A DNA stretch of 64,000 nucleotides from Gp13-AA77 sp035949375 (lineage in GTDB: Bacteria; Acidobacteriota; Terriglobia; UBA7540), in NCBI GenBank assembly GCA_035949375.1, contig DASZIG010000049.1, positions 1 through 64,000 of the forward strand, written 5' to 3'. Of the stretch, positions 50,598 through 59,666 are shown piece after piece. Each line of letters starts with the position of its first letter. Positions within the stretch are counted from its first letter, which is position 1. A program made the translations under genes and the position numbers. The notes under the pieces are model-generated. The model worked only from the letters and a program-made list of their open reading frames with translations, ran no database searches and was not told where the DNA came from.

Positions 50598-52274
50598 ATG
50601 CCTGATTATGACTTCGATTTCATCGTGATTGGTTCGGGGTTCGGCGGGAGCGTGAGCGCCCATCGCCTGACCGAAAAAGGCTACCGCGTGGCGGTAATGG
50701 AGATGGGCCGCCGCTGGACCCCGGAAAACCTGCCTCCCTCGAGCTGGCGCCTGCGACGCTGGGTGTGGCGTCCGAGTCTCGGGCTTAAGGGTTTCTTCAA
50801 TCTTGAATTCTTCCGGCATGTGGTCATCGCGCACGGGTGCGCCGTAGGCGGTGGCTCGATCACTTATGCCAATACGCTGCTTGTTCCGCGGGACTTGATC
50901 TGGGACAACGGATCGTGGGCCGGCCTGGCGCCGTGGAAGGAGGAGATGCCGCCTCACTACGAGACCGCGATCCGCATGCTCGGGGTTATCGAGAATCGCA
51001 TCCTCGGCCCCGCAGACCATCTGCTCAAACGCGTGGCGGACGCGGCCGGCGTGGGCCACACCTTTTACCGGACGCGCGTGGGCGTCTTCCAGGCGCCCGA
51101 AGGCGAAGCCGGTGGCAAGACATACCCGGACCCTTACTTCGGCGGCGCCGGGCCCGAGCGCACCACCTGCATCGCCTGTGGCGGCTGCATGATGGGATGC
51201 CGTCACAACGCCAAGAACACCCTCGACAAGAACTACCTCTACTTCGCCGAGAAGCAAGGCGCTCGTATCTTTGCCGAGACCCGGGTCGTCGAGGTTGTGC
51301 CGTTGAATGGCAAAGCCGACGGCTGCGACGGCTACGAGGTTCACACGGTGAGGTCCACGTCGCGCCTCCGCAAGCAACCCCAACGCTTCACCTGCCGGGG
51401 CGTGGTCTTCGCCGCTTCCGCGCTCGGCAGCATGGACCTGCTCCTTCGCCTGAAAGAGAAAGGGTCGCTGCCCGCCCTCAGTGATCAATTGGGCCAACGG
51501 GTGCGCACGAACGCAGAATCACTCATCGGCGTGCGCGTCCCGGGCAGCACTGAGGATCTCTCGAAGGGCGTGGCTATCGGCGCCGGCATCTACATCGACG
51601 AACACACCCACATCGAGGCCGTGCGCTATCCCGACGGCTCGGACGCGCTCGGGGTTCTTTGCACGGTGCTGACCGGAGGGCGGCCCGGCCACACGCGAGT
51701 GTTCATCTGGCTTCGCACCCTTCTTAGCTCGTTGCTGCGCCACCCGTGGCGCACCGTGCGCTGCCTGCACCCTTTCGGATGGGCGCGCGAGTCATTGCTG
51801 CTGGTCTGCATGCAGACGCTCGAAGGCCACATCAACATGCGCCTGGGCCGGCTGTGGTTCTGGCCCTTCGGGAAGACGCTGGTGAGCTATGGCCCACGAA
51901 TCCCCCCGTTCATTCCTCAGGCCAACGAATTCGCCCGCAAGGCTGCCGCCCTGATTGGCGGCACCCCGATCAGTATGGTCACCGAAGTCCTCTTCGACGC
52001 CCCCGGCACGGCGCATGTGCTGGGCGGCTGCCCGATGGCCCCTACTGCCGCCGAGGGCGTCGTTGATCAGCGGAACCGCGTCTTTGGCTACAAGAACATG
52101 TACATCTGCGACGGCTCAGTGATGGCGGCCAATCTGGGAGTGAACCCCAGCCTTACGATCTGCGCCCTTACGGAGCGGGCCATGACCGGCATCCCGACAG
52201 CAGCCGCGACGGATTGGAGTGATTCGGCCGAGCCGAGCGGGGCAGCCGAAGAGCCGACGCTGGCCGGGGTGTAA
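50598..52274 (+). CDS. GMC-family oxidoreductase with ferredoxin-like cysteine motif
   Basis: A 558-residue FAD enzyme of the cholesterol-oxidase-like branch of the GMC family, which oxidises alcohols. The FAD-binding GSGFGG lies at 12-17 and GGGSITYAN at 84-92. The C-terminus has GTAHVLGGCPM and CDGSVMAANLGVNPSLTICALTERA, where the active-site His/Asn pair and the second FAD contact sit. A CX2CX2CX3C array at Cys191, 194, 197 and 201, followed by RHNAKNTLDKNYL, looks like a 4Fe-4S ligand set. No signal peptide is visible. Likely substrates are sterol or hopanoid-like or long-chain alcohols; none is proven. The ribosome site is weak. Confidence 0.85.
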   Translation: MPDYDFDFIVIGSGFGGSVSAHRLTEKGYRVAVMEMGRRWTPENLPPSSWRLRRWVWRPSLGLKGFFNLEFFRHVVIAHGCAVGGGSITYANTLLVPRDLIWDNGSWAGLAPWKEEMPPHYETAIRMLGVIENRILGPADHLLKRVADAAGVGHTFYRTRVGVFQAPEGEAGGKTYPDPYFGGAGPERTTCIACGGCMMGCRHNAKNTLDKNYLYFAEKQGARIFAETRVVEVVPLNGKADGCDGYEVHTVRSTSRLRKQPQRFTCRGVVFAASALGSMDLLLRLKEKGSLPALSDQLGQRVRTNAESLIGVRVPGSTEDLSKGVAIGAGIYIDEHTHIEAVRYPDGSDALGVLCTVLTGGRPGHTRVFIWLRTLLSSLLRHPWRTVRCLHPFGWARESLLLVCMQTLEGHINMRLGRLWFWPFGKTLVSYGPRIPPFIPQANEFARKAAALIGGTPISMVTEVLFDAPGTAHVLGGCPMAPTAAEGVVDQRNRVFGYKNMYICDGSVMAANLGVNPSLTICALTERAMTGIPTAAATDWSDSAEPSGAAEEPTLAGV

Positions 52275-52373
52275 GCGTTCAAAGGCACATCAGATAAACC
52301 TGTTGTAATCAATGACTTATCCTAGACTATACTATTCGAGAATAATGCTCGACAACCCGGCCAGGTTTTCCGG

Positions 52374-52607
52374 TCACGGGCGTTTGCCGCTGCCGCGGCA
52401 CCGGCGGACGGTCGCCTCGACGCCGCTGACTGGCGTCTCGGGAAATAGCGACAATTTAATGTACGCATTCGGTAACACCATGGTAAACTCACTGCCTTCT
52501 TTGTCGTACACCGTCCGGCAGCCTGCAGGGGCAATATGTGCTGTCGACGGTTCGGGGGGATTGCGCAACAGTTCGGTCCACACGCCTTCGTGCGTGGGGG
52601 GGGTCAT
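52374..52607 (-). CDS. Possible small hypothetical protein
   Basis: A 77-residue frame starting at an ATG at 52607. The middle part (CRTVYDKEGSEFTMVLPNAYIKLSLFPETP) reads like a real beta-rich protein, but no ribosome site is clear and no family was recognised. Frames on the opposite strand also stay open here. Treat it as doubtful. Confidence 0.3.
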   Translation of the reverse strand: MTPPTHEGVWTELLRNPPEPSTAHIAPAGCRTVYDKEGSEFTMVLPNAYIKLSLFPETPVSGVEATVRRCRGSGKRP

Positions 52608-52727
52608 CTCAGCTTATGTTCCGCTAAGTCCGGCGCGTATTGAAGTGCTTCAGTCAGACCTCAAGAGAGACCACATTCCTAAGTAGCAGGACTGCGCCCG
52701 GACAATTCTGTGCAGCATGAGGGTACG

Positions 52728-52835
52728 AGCGTCTTGAGTTAAGACGCTGGTTATCGCAGCCACATCGCTCTGCCTGCGCTCGTTCAATAACGCGAGCGTT
52801 GCAGAGCCTCGTGCTCGTGTGTGCCTGCGCGAGCA
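52728..52835. other. Three consecutive hairpins, possible structured RNA
   Basis: AGCGTCTT/AAGACGCT (52728-52735 and 52741-52748) is a perfect 8-bp stem with a 5-base loop. A second, two-tier hairpin pairs GCTCTGC with GCAGAGC (52767-52773 and 52801-52807) outside CGCTCG/CGAGCG (52777-52782 and 52793-52798). A third pairs TGCTCG with CGAGCA (52812-52817 and 52830-52835). No T tract follows, and the nearest stop codon is over 450 bp away, so simple termination does not explain it. Confidence 0.5.
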
Positions 52836-53148
52836 AAGCCATCGACATACTCTTCGGCTGTGGCATTCGCCTATAAGGTGAGGCTATTTACCGTTGTTTT
52901 ATATAACCACTTGAATACTTCTATCTACATGCACGACACCAAAAGGTAACATGATCTGGCGAACGGAAATTTCCAAGAGGCAAGTCGTTTGTAACTCGGC
53001 GGCTTGACCGTGACGATTTGGAATCCAGCTTGCTCAAACGTTGTTTCACGCTTCAGCGGCCTTTGCCTGTTGATGCGTTTCTCGGAAGCGAATCCGAAAG
53101 CGCATCAAGGGCGGACGCAAGCGATCCAGTGCGATTCGGGGGACATTC

Positions 53149-55113
53149 ATGAATCCAGCCAAGAAATTCCTTCAATTAAGCGTCGTAATGCTAGCGGTCT
53201 GTTTGCCGGTGTGGTGCCAGCAAGAGGGAGCTAGTGTGAATGAAGGTCTCGAAACTGCCGAGCTCTATGTGGACGTTGCCAACGGCTCGGACAATAATCC
53301 TGGGACGGCAAGCGAGCCCTTGCAGACAATCGGGGAGTCGGTTCTGCTGGCCACTGCAAACAACGAGAACAACGTCGGCACTCGCGTCATCATCAACCCC
53401 GGGGTCTATCGTGAATCCGTGAACTTGAACTCCAATCAATTCATGACGAACATGCCGATTACGTTCGAAGCCGCCATCAACGGTACAGTGATGGTCTCGG
53501 GCGCGCAGCAATGGACGGGCTGGCAACCCTACAGTGGCAACAGGAACATCTACACCAATCCCTGGCCTTACTCCTGGGGCCTGTGTCCTCCGGGCCCGCT
53601 GGCTCCCCCTTACCCGAATGTCGTGATGCGTCGCGAGATGGTCTTCGTGGAAGGGCGCCTGCTCACACAAGTGCTCTCCCTCAATGAGATGACGGTTTCC
53701 ACGTTCTACGTCAATGAGAGCGCCGGCACGATCTACATCTGGCCGCCCTCCGGGGTCAACGTCAACACGGCCGATGTCGAAGTCGCCGTGAACCCCGCCG
53801 TCTGGACGATCGAAGGCTTTTCAAACGTCGTGCTGCGGGGCCTCACCTTTGAGTATGGTAACTCCTGCCGCGAAAACGGCGCCGTCCTGGTGTACGGACC
53901 TTCTCCGAATTCGGTCAGCAACGTTCTGTTCGATACGGACAACTTTCTTTGGAACAACGCGGAAGGCTTGAACCTGGAGCCGACCTTGACGGGCGTCACG
54001 GTGCAGAACAGCCTGGCAAACCACAACGGCGAGTCGGGCATCCAAGTTTACCAGTCGACCAACATCCTTTTCCAAAACATGGCGGCCGACTACAACAATT
54101 GGCGGGGCGAATGGGGCACGTATTACAACTTCAATTCGGGGGGCGCTCACTTTTTCGAGGTGCACGACCTGTACCTCACCGACGTAAACCTCTATGACAA
54201 CTTGACGTGGGGCTCGCATTTCGACACCGATCACATAAACGTCAACATCAAGGGAATGGTGGCCTCTGAAAACTTTCTCGCGGGTGCGCTCATCGAGAAA
54301 GACGAAGGACCGATCAACGTTTCGAACAGCTACTTCTGCAACGGCGATCCGACGAGTTCGGTATGGAGCAACATCGGGATGGATGTGCGCGACAGTGAAT
54401 ACGTCACTGTCAGCGGCACGACCTTCGTCAACAATCCCGCCGGAGACGTCGTTATCAATGGCCAGAACGGGGGCTACCAGATCACGAACTGGCAAACTGG
54501 GCAGCCGCTAACGGTAATGGGCGAGTATCTCACCCTGATGCAGAATACGTTCGTCGCGGGCACCGCTCAGTCCCTTCTCAACGACAGTGACGCGTGGGAT
54601 TGGACCTATTTTCAACCCACATTAACTTCCAACTACAACACCTGGTGGAACAGCACAAACAACGAGCCCTACACCATTCCCCAAGGCAACAACATCACAA
54701 GCGTTAATTTTGCGGGGTGGCAGGCCGGCACAAACCAGGACCAGCAGTCCGCATGGTCGCAGCCCTCGGGCAGTCTGTACAGCCACTGCAGTCAGTCTCC
54801 CGACATGGTCGACTACTGGTTCGTGACGCCCGGCAACCTGGGCCAGCAGACGATCAACCCCGGCGCCTCCGCCGTCTGGCCGGTAAGCATCTTTCCCCTT
54901 CGCTTCACGAGCAACGTTACGTTGAGTTATGACATCTCGATGGTTCCGGGAGCCACGGCGAGCTACGGGAGCAACGTTCTCGCTCCGAATGGCAGCACCA
55001 ACTTCACGATTCAGACGGCGGGCTCGACGCCGGCGGGAACCTACCAGGTCGTCCTAATCGCCAACTCCGGAAACCTCACCAAGGCAATGACTGTTCTGTT
55101 GACGGTTCAGTAG
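53149..55113 (+). CDS. Secreted right-handed beta-helix protein
   Basis: A 654-residue exported protein with a signal peptide (MNPAKKFLQLSVVMLAVCLPVWCQ). Residues about 38-100 match the DUF1565-type start of parallel beta-helix proteins (YVDVANGSDNNPGTASEPLQTIGESV). Many short helix rungs follow (GFSNVVLRGLTFEYGNS, TGVTVQNSLANHNGESGIQVYQSTNILFQN), as in polysaccharide lyases or epimerases. The final 90 residues form an Ig-like domain rich in Thr and Ser. Catalytic residues could not be identified, so the activity on glycans is only presumed. GGGGGAC precedes the ATG. It stands alone between two large gaps. Confidence 0.82.
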   Translation: MNPAKKFLQLSVVMLAVCLPVWCQQEGASVNEGLETAELYVDVANGSDNNPGTASEPLQTIGESVLLATANNENNVGTRVIINPGVYRESVNLNSNQFMTNMPITFEAAINGTVMVSGAQQWTGWQPYSGNRNIYTNPWPYSWGLCPPGPLAPPYPNVVMRREMVFVEGRLLTQVLSLNEMTVSTFYVNESAGTIYIWPPSGVNVNTADVEVAVNPAVWTIEGFSNVVLRGLTFEYGNSCRENGAVLVYGPSPNSVSNVLFDTDNFLWNNAEGLNLEPTLTGVTVQNSLANHNGESGIQVYQSTNILFQNMAADYNNWRGEWGTYYNFNSGGAHFFEVHDLYLTDVNLYDNLTWGSHFDTDHINVNIKGMVASENFLAGALIEKDEGPINVSNSYFCNGDPTSSVWSNIGMDVRDSEYVTVSGTTFVNNPAGDVVINGQNGGYQITNWQTGQPLTVMGEYLTLMQNTFVAGTAQSLLNDSDAWDWTYFQPTLTSNYNTWWNSTNNEPYTIPQGNNITSVNFAGWQAGTNQDQQSAWSQPSGSLYSHCSQSPDMVDYWFVTPGNLGQQTINPGASAVWPVSIFPLRFTSNVTLSYDISMVPGATASYGSNVLAPNGSTNFTIQTAGSTPAGTYQVVLIANSGNLTKAMTVLLTVQ

Positions 55114-55128
55114 TCTTTTCGCCCAAGC

Positions 55129-55163
55129 GGGGAAGGAGGAACAAAGTTCTCCCCTCCTTCCCC
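55129..55163 (+). terminator. Stem-loop after the beta-helix gene
   Basis: GGGGAAGGAGG at 55129-55139 pairs perfectly with CCTCCTTCCCC at 55153-55163 around a 13-base loop, 16 bp past the stop. No T tract follows, so termination is likely only if this organism tolerates tail-less stems. Confidence 0.5.
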
Positions 55164-55305
55164 GGCCCCAAAGGGCGCACCCTCCCCGCAACCTCCCCAC
55201 CAAGCATGATCCCCATCGAACGACGGACGACCTCCGGCACTCCCGCTTGCGCCCTCCAGGACTCCCGCGCTAAAGTTAGGCTCTCGCGAAAGCAGCGCCG
55301 AAACG

Positions 55306-56955
55306 ATGCCCAGACGCATTGTGACTACGGAAGACGTCCAGGGGGCCCGGGGTGAGCTTCGCGTGCCGCCCGGCGCCATCGTAACCGACCGCGCGCGCGA
55401 ACTCTCCTCCGAACTCGGTGTGGCCATAGTCTATGAAGACGGGCCCTCGGAAGCCGCAGTCCTCTCGCCCCGCGTCGTCGCTTTGGGCAGCGATCATGCC
55501 GGCTACGATCTGAAAGAATATCTCAAGCAATTCCTGACGGACTCGGGCTACGCGGTACAGGATCAGGGGACACACTCCCGCGACCCCGTGGATTACCCGG
55601 ATTTTGCGCGCGCCGTGGCGCAAGCGGTCGCCGCCGGCAAGGCCTGGCGGGGGATTGTTGTGGACGGCGCCGGGATCGGATCTGCCATCGCTGCCAACAA
55701 AGTCCCTGGCGCTCGCGCCGCCCTTTGCTACGATCGTGCCACCGCCCGAAACAGCCGCGAGCACAATGACGCCAACGTACTGACGCTCGGAGCCCGCCTG
55801 ATTCCTGCCGAACTCGCGCGCGAAGTGGCGGCGGCGTGGCTCGAAACCAGGTTCGCCGGCGGACGTCACCAGAATCGCATCGACAAGATCACCGCCCTCG
55901 AGCAGCGCGGGTTGCCGCCTGAGCCCACCTCCCCGCTGTGCCTCGAGACGGTGTCGATTAAGGGATCCGCGAAGACAGCGCGCGCAGTCCCGGCACAGCC
56001 GCAAGCGCCGGCCGGACCGCAGGATTCCAAGGCGCGGGAGCAACTGATTGAGGCCGTCGCCAGAGAGATCCTCTGCCGGCTGGGCGATCAGGAAGCGTGT
56101 GCGCTACGCGGACTTGAGATCGACGAGACGGTGTGCCCGGGCTGCGACGGCCGCTGCGCCGAAAGCTGCCCTGCAAAGTCGCGTCGCGTGCTGGCCGCCG
56201 GCGCCGCGCGCCTGGGCTCGAGCCTGGGCGCCACCGCGATCCCGCCGGATCTCGCCCGCTTCATCGATCACACCCTGCTTAAGCCCGAGGCCACCGAGAG
56301 CGACGTGCGTCGCCTTTGCGCCGAAGCTCGCGAATACCAATTCGCGAGCGTTTGCGTGAACCCCACCTGGATTTCGCTCTGCGCGGGCGAACTGCAGGGC
56401 TCGCCGGTCAAGGTCTGTACGGTGGCCGGATTCCCTCTCGGCGCGACCCTCAGTTCCGTCAAGCTCTTCGAGACGGAACAGGCGCTGAAGCTCGGAGCGC
56501 TCGAAATCGACATGGTGATCAACGTCGGCGCCCTTAAGTCCGGCCACTATGAGCAGGTGGAGCAGGAGATTCGCGCGCTGGCCGAGGCCAGCCACCGCGG
56601 GGGCGCCATCCTGAAAGTCATTCTGGAGTGCGCGCTGCTGACCGACCAGGAAAAGGTGGTGGCTTCGCGTCTCTCGAAATCGGCGGGCGCAGACTTCGTG
56701 AAGACGTCGACCGGCTTCGGACCCGGCGGCGCGACCGCTCACGACGTGGAGATCATGCGGCTGGTGGTCGGACCCGAAATGGGCGTCAAAGCCGCGGGCG
56801 GCATTCGTGACTACCAGGACTTGCAGAAGATGCTGGCCGCGGGCGCCACCCGCATCGGCGCAAGCGCCAGCGTGAAAATCATGCGCGAAGCTGCCGGCGA
56901 AATGTTACACGACACTCACGCGGCCGCAACCGCCGCCACACCGGCGAAATACTGA
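55306..56955 (+). CDS. RpiB-like/DeoC fusion with central cysteine cluster
   Basis: A 549-residue multidomain protein. Residues 1-50 are a small leader domain (RVPPGAIVTDRARELSSELGV). Residues 56-185 are an RpiB/LacAB-type sugar-phosphate isomerase (VVALGSDHAGYDLKEYL, GIGSAIAANKVPGARAALC, NDANVLTLGAR), but the usual catalytic Cys is Asp120. Residues 245-300 hold a CX2CX3CX3C cluster (Cys277, 280, 284, 288). Residues 315-530 are deoxyribose-phosphate aldolase, DeoC (FIDHTLLKPEAT), with Schiff-base Lys466 in FVKTSTGF and Lys495 in VKAAGGI. DeoC makes glyceraldehyde-3-phosphate and acetaldehyde from deoxyribose-5-phosphate. The aldolase looks functional and the isomerase part is uncertain. It precedes phosphoketolase by 231 bp. 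Confidence 0.88.
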   Translation: MPRRIVTTEDVQGARGELRVPPGAIVTDRARELSSELGVAIVYEDGPSEAAVLSPRVVALGSDHAGYDLKEYLKQFLTDSGYAVQDQGTHSRDPVDYPDFARAVAQAVAAGKAWRGIVVDGAGIGSAIAANKVPGARAALCYDRATARNSREHNDANVLTLGARLIPAELAREVAAAWLETRFAGGRHQNRIDKITALEQRGLPPEPTSPLCLETVSIKGSAKTARAVPAQPQAPAGPQDSKAREQLIEAVAREILCRLGDQEACALRGLEIDETVCPGCDGRCAESCPAKSRRVLAAGAARLGSSLGATAIPPDLARFIDHTLLKPEATESDVRRLCAEAREYQFASVCVNPTWISLCAGELQGSPVKVCTVAGFPLGATLSSVKLFETEQALKLGALEIDMVINVGALKSGHYEQVEQEIRALAEASHRGGAILKVILECALLTDQEKVVASRLSKSAGADFVKTSTGFGPGGATAHDVEIMRLVVGPEMGVKAAGGIRDYQDLQKMLAAGATRIGASASVKIMREAAGEMLHDTHAAATAATPAKY

Positions 56956-57186
56956 TGAAGAGCCTTCAGGCAGCCCGAGTCGGCGGGGCAGGCTTGTGCT
57001 GCGCAATCGCTGGCAGGAGCCTTGCGGCAGACACGACTTGAAAGCGCCGGCAATTGGCTCGAACTTATTTAACCAGTTGGACTAATAGCCGGCGACGAAA
57101 CCCGATTCTCACGCGTGTCATCGAACCTTCATACAGCGGAGCTATTCTTAGGCTCGCTCTTGCTCGTGATCGGGAGGTGAACACCG

Positions 57187-59556
57187 ATGGCTAAGCCGAC
57201 CCAGCCCCTCAGTAGCGATGAATTGCGCCTGATCAACGCCTACTGGCGCGCGGCCAACTACCTCTCGGTCGGGCAGATCTATCTGCTCGACAATCCCCTG
57301 CTCAAAGAGCCGCTCAACATCGCGCACGTGAAGCCGCGCCTGCTCGGGCACTGGGGCACTACCCCCGGCCTGAACCTGGTCTACGCTCATCTCAACCGGC
57401 TGATCCGCAAGCACGATCTGAACGCGATCTTCGTCACGGGTCCCGGGCATGGCGGCCCCGCTCTGGTGGCGAATACCTATCTCGAAGGCACTTACAGCGA
57501 GAGTTATCCGCACATCTCGCAGGACGCCGAGGGCATGCGGCGGCTCTTCAAGCAATTCTCGTTTCCAGGCGGGATTCCCAGCCACGTCTCGCCCGAAGTG
57601 CCGGGGTCTATCAACGAAGGCGGAGAGCTTGGATACTCTCTCCTGCACGCCTACGGCGCGGTGTTCGACAATCCCGGCCTGCTGGCGGTGTGCGTGGTGG
57701 GCGACGGCGAAGCTGAGACGGGCCCGGCGGCCACCAGTTGGCATTCGAACAAGTTCCTGAATCCGGTGCACGACGGTGCGGTGCTGCCGATCCTGCATCT
57801 GAACGGCTACAAGATCGCCGGCCCTACGGTGCTGGCGCGTGTGCCTCAAGGCGAGCTGATCGATTTGTTTCAAGGTTACGGCTACGAGCCGTACTTCGTG
57901 GAGGGCGATGAGCCGGAAGCGGTCCACCAGGAGCTTGCCGCCGCTCTGGAGAAGATCGTCAAGGCGATCCGCGGTATTCAAAACAAGGCTCGAACCGAGG
58001 GATTCCACCAGAGGCCGCGCTGGCCCATGCTGATCCTGCGGACGCCCAAGGGTTGGACGGGCCCGAAAATCGTGGACGGGAAGCAGGTGGAAGGCACTTT
58101 CCGGGCACACCAGGTGCCCCTGGCGGATCTTGCTGAGAAGCCCGGCCATCTGAAGATGCTCGAGGAATGGATGAAGAGCTACAAGCCCGAGGACCTGTTC
58201 GACGAGAAGGGCACTCTGATTCCCGAACTCGCGGCGCTCGCGCCCGAAGGCAGCCGGCGCATGGGCGCGAACCCGCACGCCAACGGCGGCCTGCTGCTGC
58301 GCGAGCTGGCCATACCGGATTTCCGCGCTTACGCCGTCAAAGTCCCTGAGCCCGGCACGGTGCGCGCGGCCTCAACCACCGTGCTCGGCGGCGTGCTGCG
58401 CGACGTGATCAAGCTGAACGGGGAACGCCACAATTTCCGCATCGTGGGCCCCGACGAGACGTCATCCAACCGGCTCGACGCGGTCTTCGAGGTCACCGAC
58501 CGCACATCGACAGCGCAAATCCTGCCGAACGACGATCACGTGTCGCCCGACGGCCGCGTGATGGAAGTGCTGAGCGAGCACATGTGCCAGGGCTGGCTTG
58601 AAGGGTACCTGCTCACCGGGCGGCATGGCTTTTTTTCCTGCTACGAGGCCTTCGCCCACATCGTGGATTCGATGTTCAATCAGCACGCCAAATGGCTGAA
58701 ATCCTGCAACGAAATTCCATGGCGACGCCCCATCGCCTCCCTCAACTATCTGCTGACTTCGCACGTCTGGCGCCAGGACCACAACGGCTTCACTCATCAG
58801 GATCCCGGCTTCATAGACAACGTCGTGAACAAGAAGGCGGCGGTTGTCCGCGTCTATCTGCCGCCCGACGCCAACACGCTGCTCTCGGTGGCCGATCACT
58901 GCCTGAGGAGCCGCAACTACGTGAACGTGATCATCGCCGGCAAGCATCCTGAACTGCAATGGCTCGATATGGACGCGGCCGTGCGCCACTGTACGGCTGG
59001 AGTCAGTGTGTGGGATTGGGCGAGCAATGACCAGAACGTGGAGCCGGACGTGGTAATGGCGTGCGCCGGCGACGTGCCCACCCTCGAAACCCTGGCCGCG
59101 GTGGACATCCTGCGCCGGCACGTGCCCGATTTGAAGATCCGGGTGGTGAACGTCGTCGACCTCATGACGCTTCAGCCCTCGACCGAGCATCCCCACGGCC
59201 TGCCCGACAAGGATTACGACCTGATCTTCACCACGGATCGCCAGATTATCTTCGCCTTCCACGGCTATCCATGGCTGATCCACCGGCTCACCTATCGCCG
59301 CACCAACCAGGAGTTGCACGTGCGCGGCTACAAGGAGGAAGGCACGGTCACCACGCCGTTTGACATGTGCGTGCGCAACGAAATCGACCGTTTTCACCTC
59401 GCCATCGACGTTCTGGAGCGGGTGGAGCGGCTTCGCAACGTGACCGCCCACGTCTGGCAGATGTTGCGGGACAAGCTGGTAGATCACCGGCAATACATCG
59501 ACACGCACGGCGAGGATATGCCGGAAGTGAGTGAGTGGACGTGGCCCGGCCATTAG
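57187..59556 (+). CDS. xfp: Xylulose-5-phosphate/fructose-6-phosphate phosphoketolase
   Basis: A 789-residue thiamine-diphosphate enzyme that cleaves xylulose-5-phosphate (and often fructose-6-phosphate) with phosphate to acetyl-phosphate plus glyceraldehyde-3-phosphate (or erythrose-4-phosphate). Family landmarks are present: INAYWRAANYLSVGQIYLLDNPLL, GHWGTTPGLNLVYAHLNR, GPGHGGPA, the ThDP/Mg motif GDGEAETGPAATSWHSN near residue 172, FSCYEAFAHIVDSMFNQHAKWLK and TPFDMCVRNEIDRFHL. Length is normal. GGGAGGTGA stands eight bases before the ATG. Acetate kinase follows 110 bp later, so acetyl-phosphate is turned into ATP. Confidence 0.96.
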   Translation: MAKPTQPLSSDELRLINAYWRAANYLSVGQIYLLDNPLLKEPLNIAHVKPRLLGHWGTTPGLNLVYAHLNRLIRKHDLNAIFVTGPGHGGPALVANTYLEGTYSESYPHISQDAEGMRRLFKQFSFPGGIPSHVSPEVPGSINEGGELGYSLLHAYGAVFDNPGLLAVCVVGDGEAETGPAATSWHSNKFLNPVHDGAVLPILHLNGYKIAGPTVLARVPQGELIDLFQGYGYEPYFVEGDEPEAVHQELAAALEKIVKAIRGIQNKARTEGFHQRPRWPMLILRTPKGWTGPKIVDGKQVEGTFRAHQVPLADLAEKPGHLKMLEEWMKSYKPEDLFDEKGTLIPELAALAPEGSRRMGANPHANGGLLLRELAIPDFRAYAVKVPEPGTVRAASTTVLGGVLRDVIKLNGERHNFRIVGPDETSSNRLDAVFEVTDRTSTAQILPNDDHVSPDGRVMEVLSEHMCQGWLEGYLLTGRHGFFSCYEAFAHIVDSMFNQHAKWLKSCNEIPWRRPIASLNYLLTSHVWRQDHNGFTHQDPGFIDNVVNKKAAVVRVYLPPDANTLLSVADHCLRSRNYVNVIIAGKHPELQWLDMDAAVRHCTAGVSVWDWASNDQNVEPDVVMACAGDVPTLETLAAVDILRRHVPDLKIRVVNVVDLMTLQPSTEHPHGLPDKDYDLIFTTDRQIIFAFHGYPWLIHRLTYRRTNQELHVRGYKEEGTVTTPFDMCVRNEIDRFHLAIDVLERVERLRNVTAHVWQMLRDKLVDHRQYIDTHGEDMPEVSEWTWPGH

Positions 59557-59666
59557 TTCTTCGTCTTGAGTCTGTGCAGTCCCTCTCGAAACCGGCGATC
59601 GGCTGAAAAGGGAAGACCGAGGGTGACGACCGAAAACTACAACTGAAATCGGCCGGAAAGGAACCG

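Larger units (their letters stand above)
52275..53148. other. Long gap with structured central part
   Basis: This 874-bp gap lies between the GMC gene and the beta-helix gene. It contains one doubtful small frame (52374-52607, minus strand), a run of three hairpins (52728-52835) and an AT-rich stretch at 52880-52960. Codon usage in its open frames does not look like neighbouring genes. Confidence 0.6.

Noticed and set aside
52312..52686. 124-codon plus-strand frame in the gap after the GMC gene
   Set aside because: Low-complexity composition, no ribosome site and no family; the minus-strand frame in the same place is slightly more protein-like but also doubtful.
52767..52807. Integron attC site
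   Set aside because: The hairpin lacks the paired RYYYAAC/GTTRRRY core sites and extrahelical bases, and no integrase or cassette array is present.
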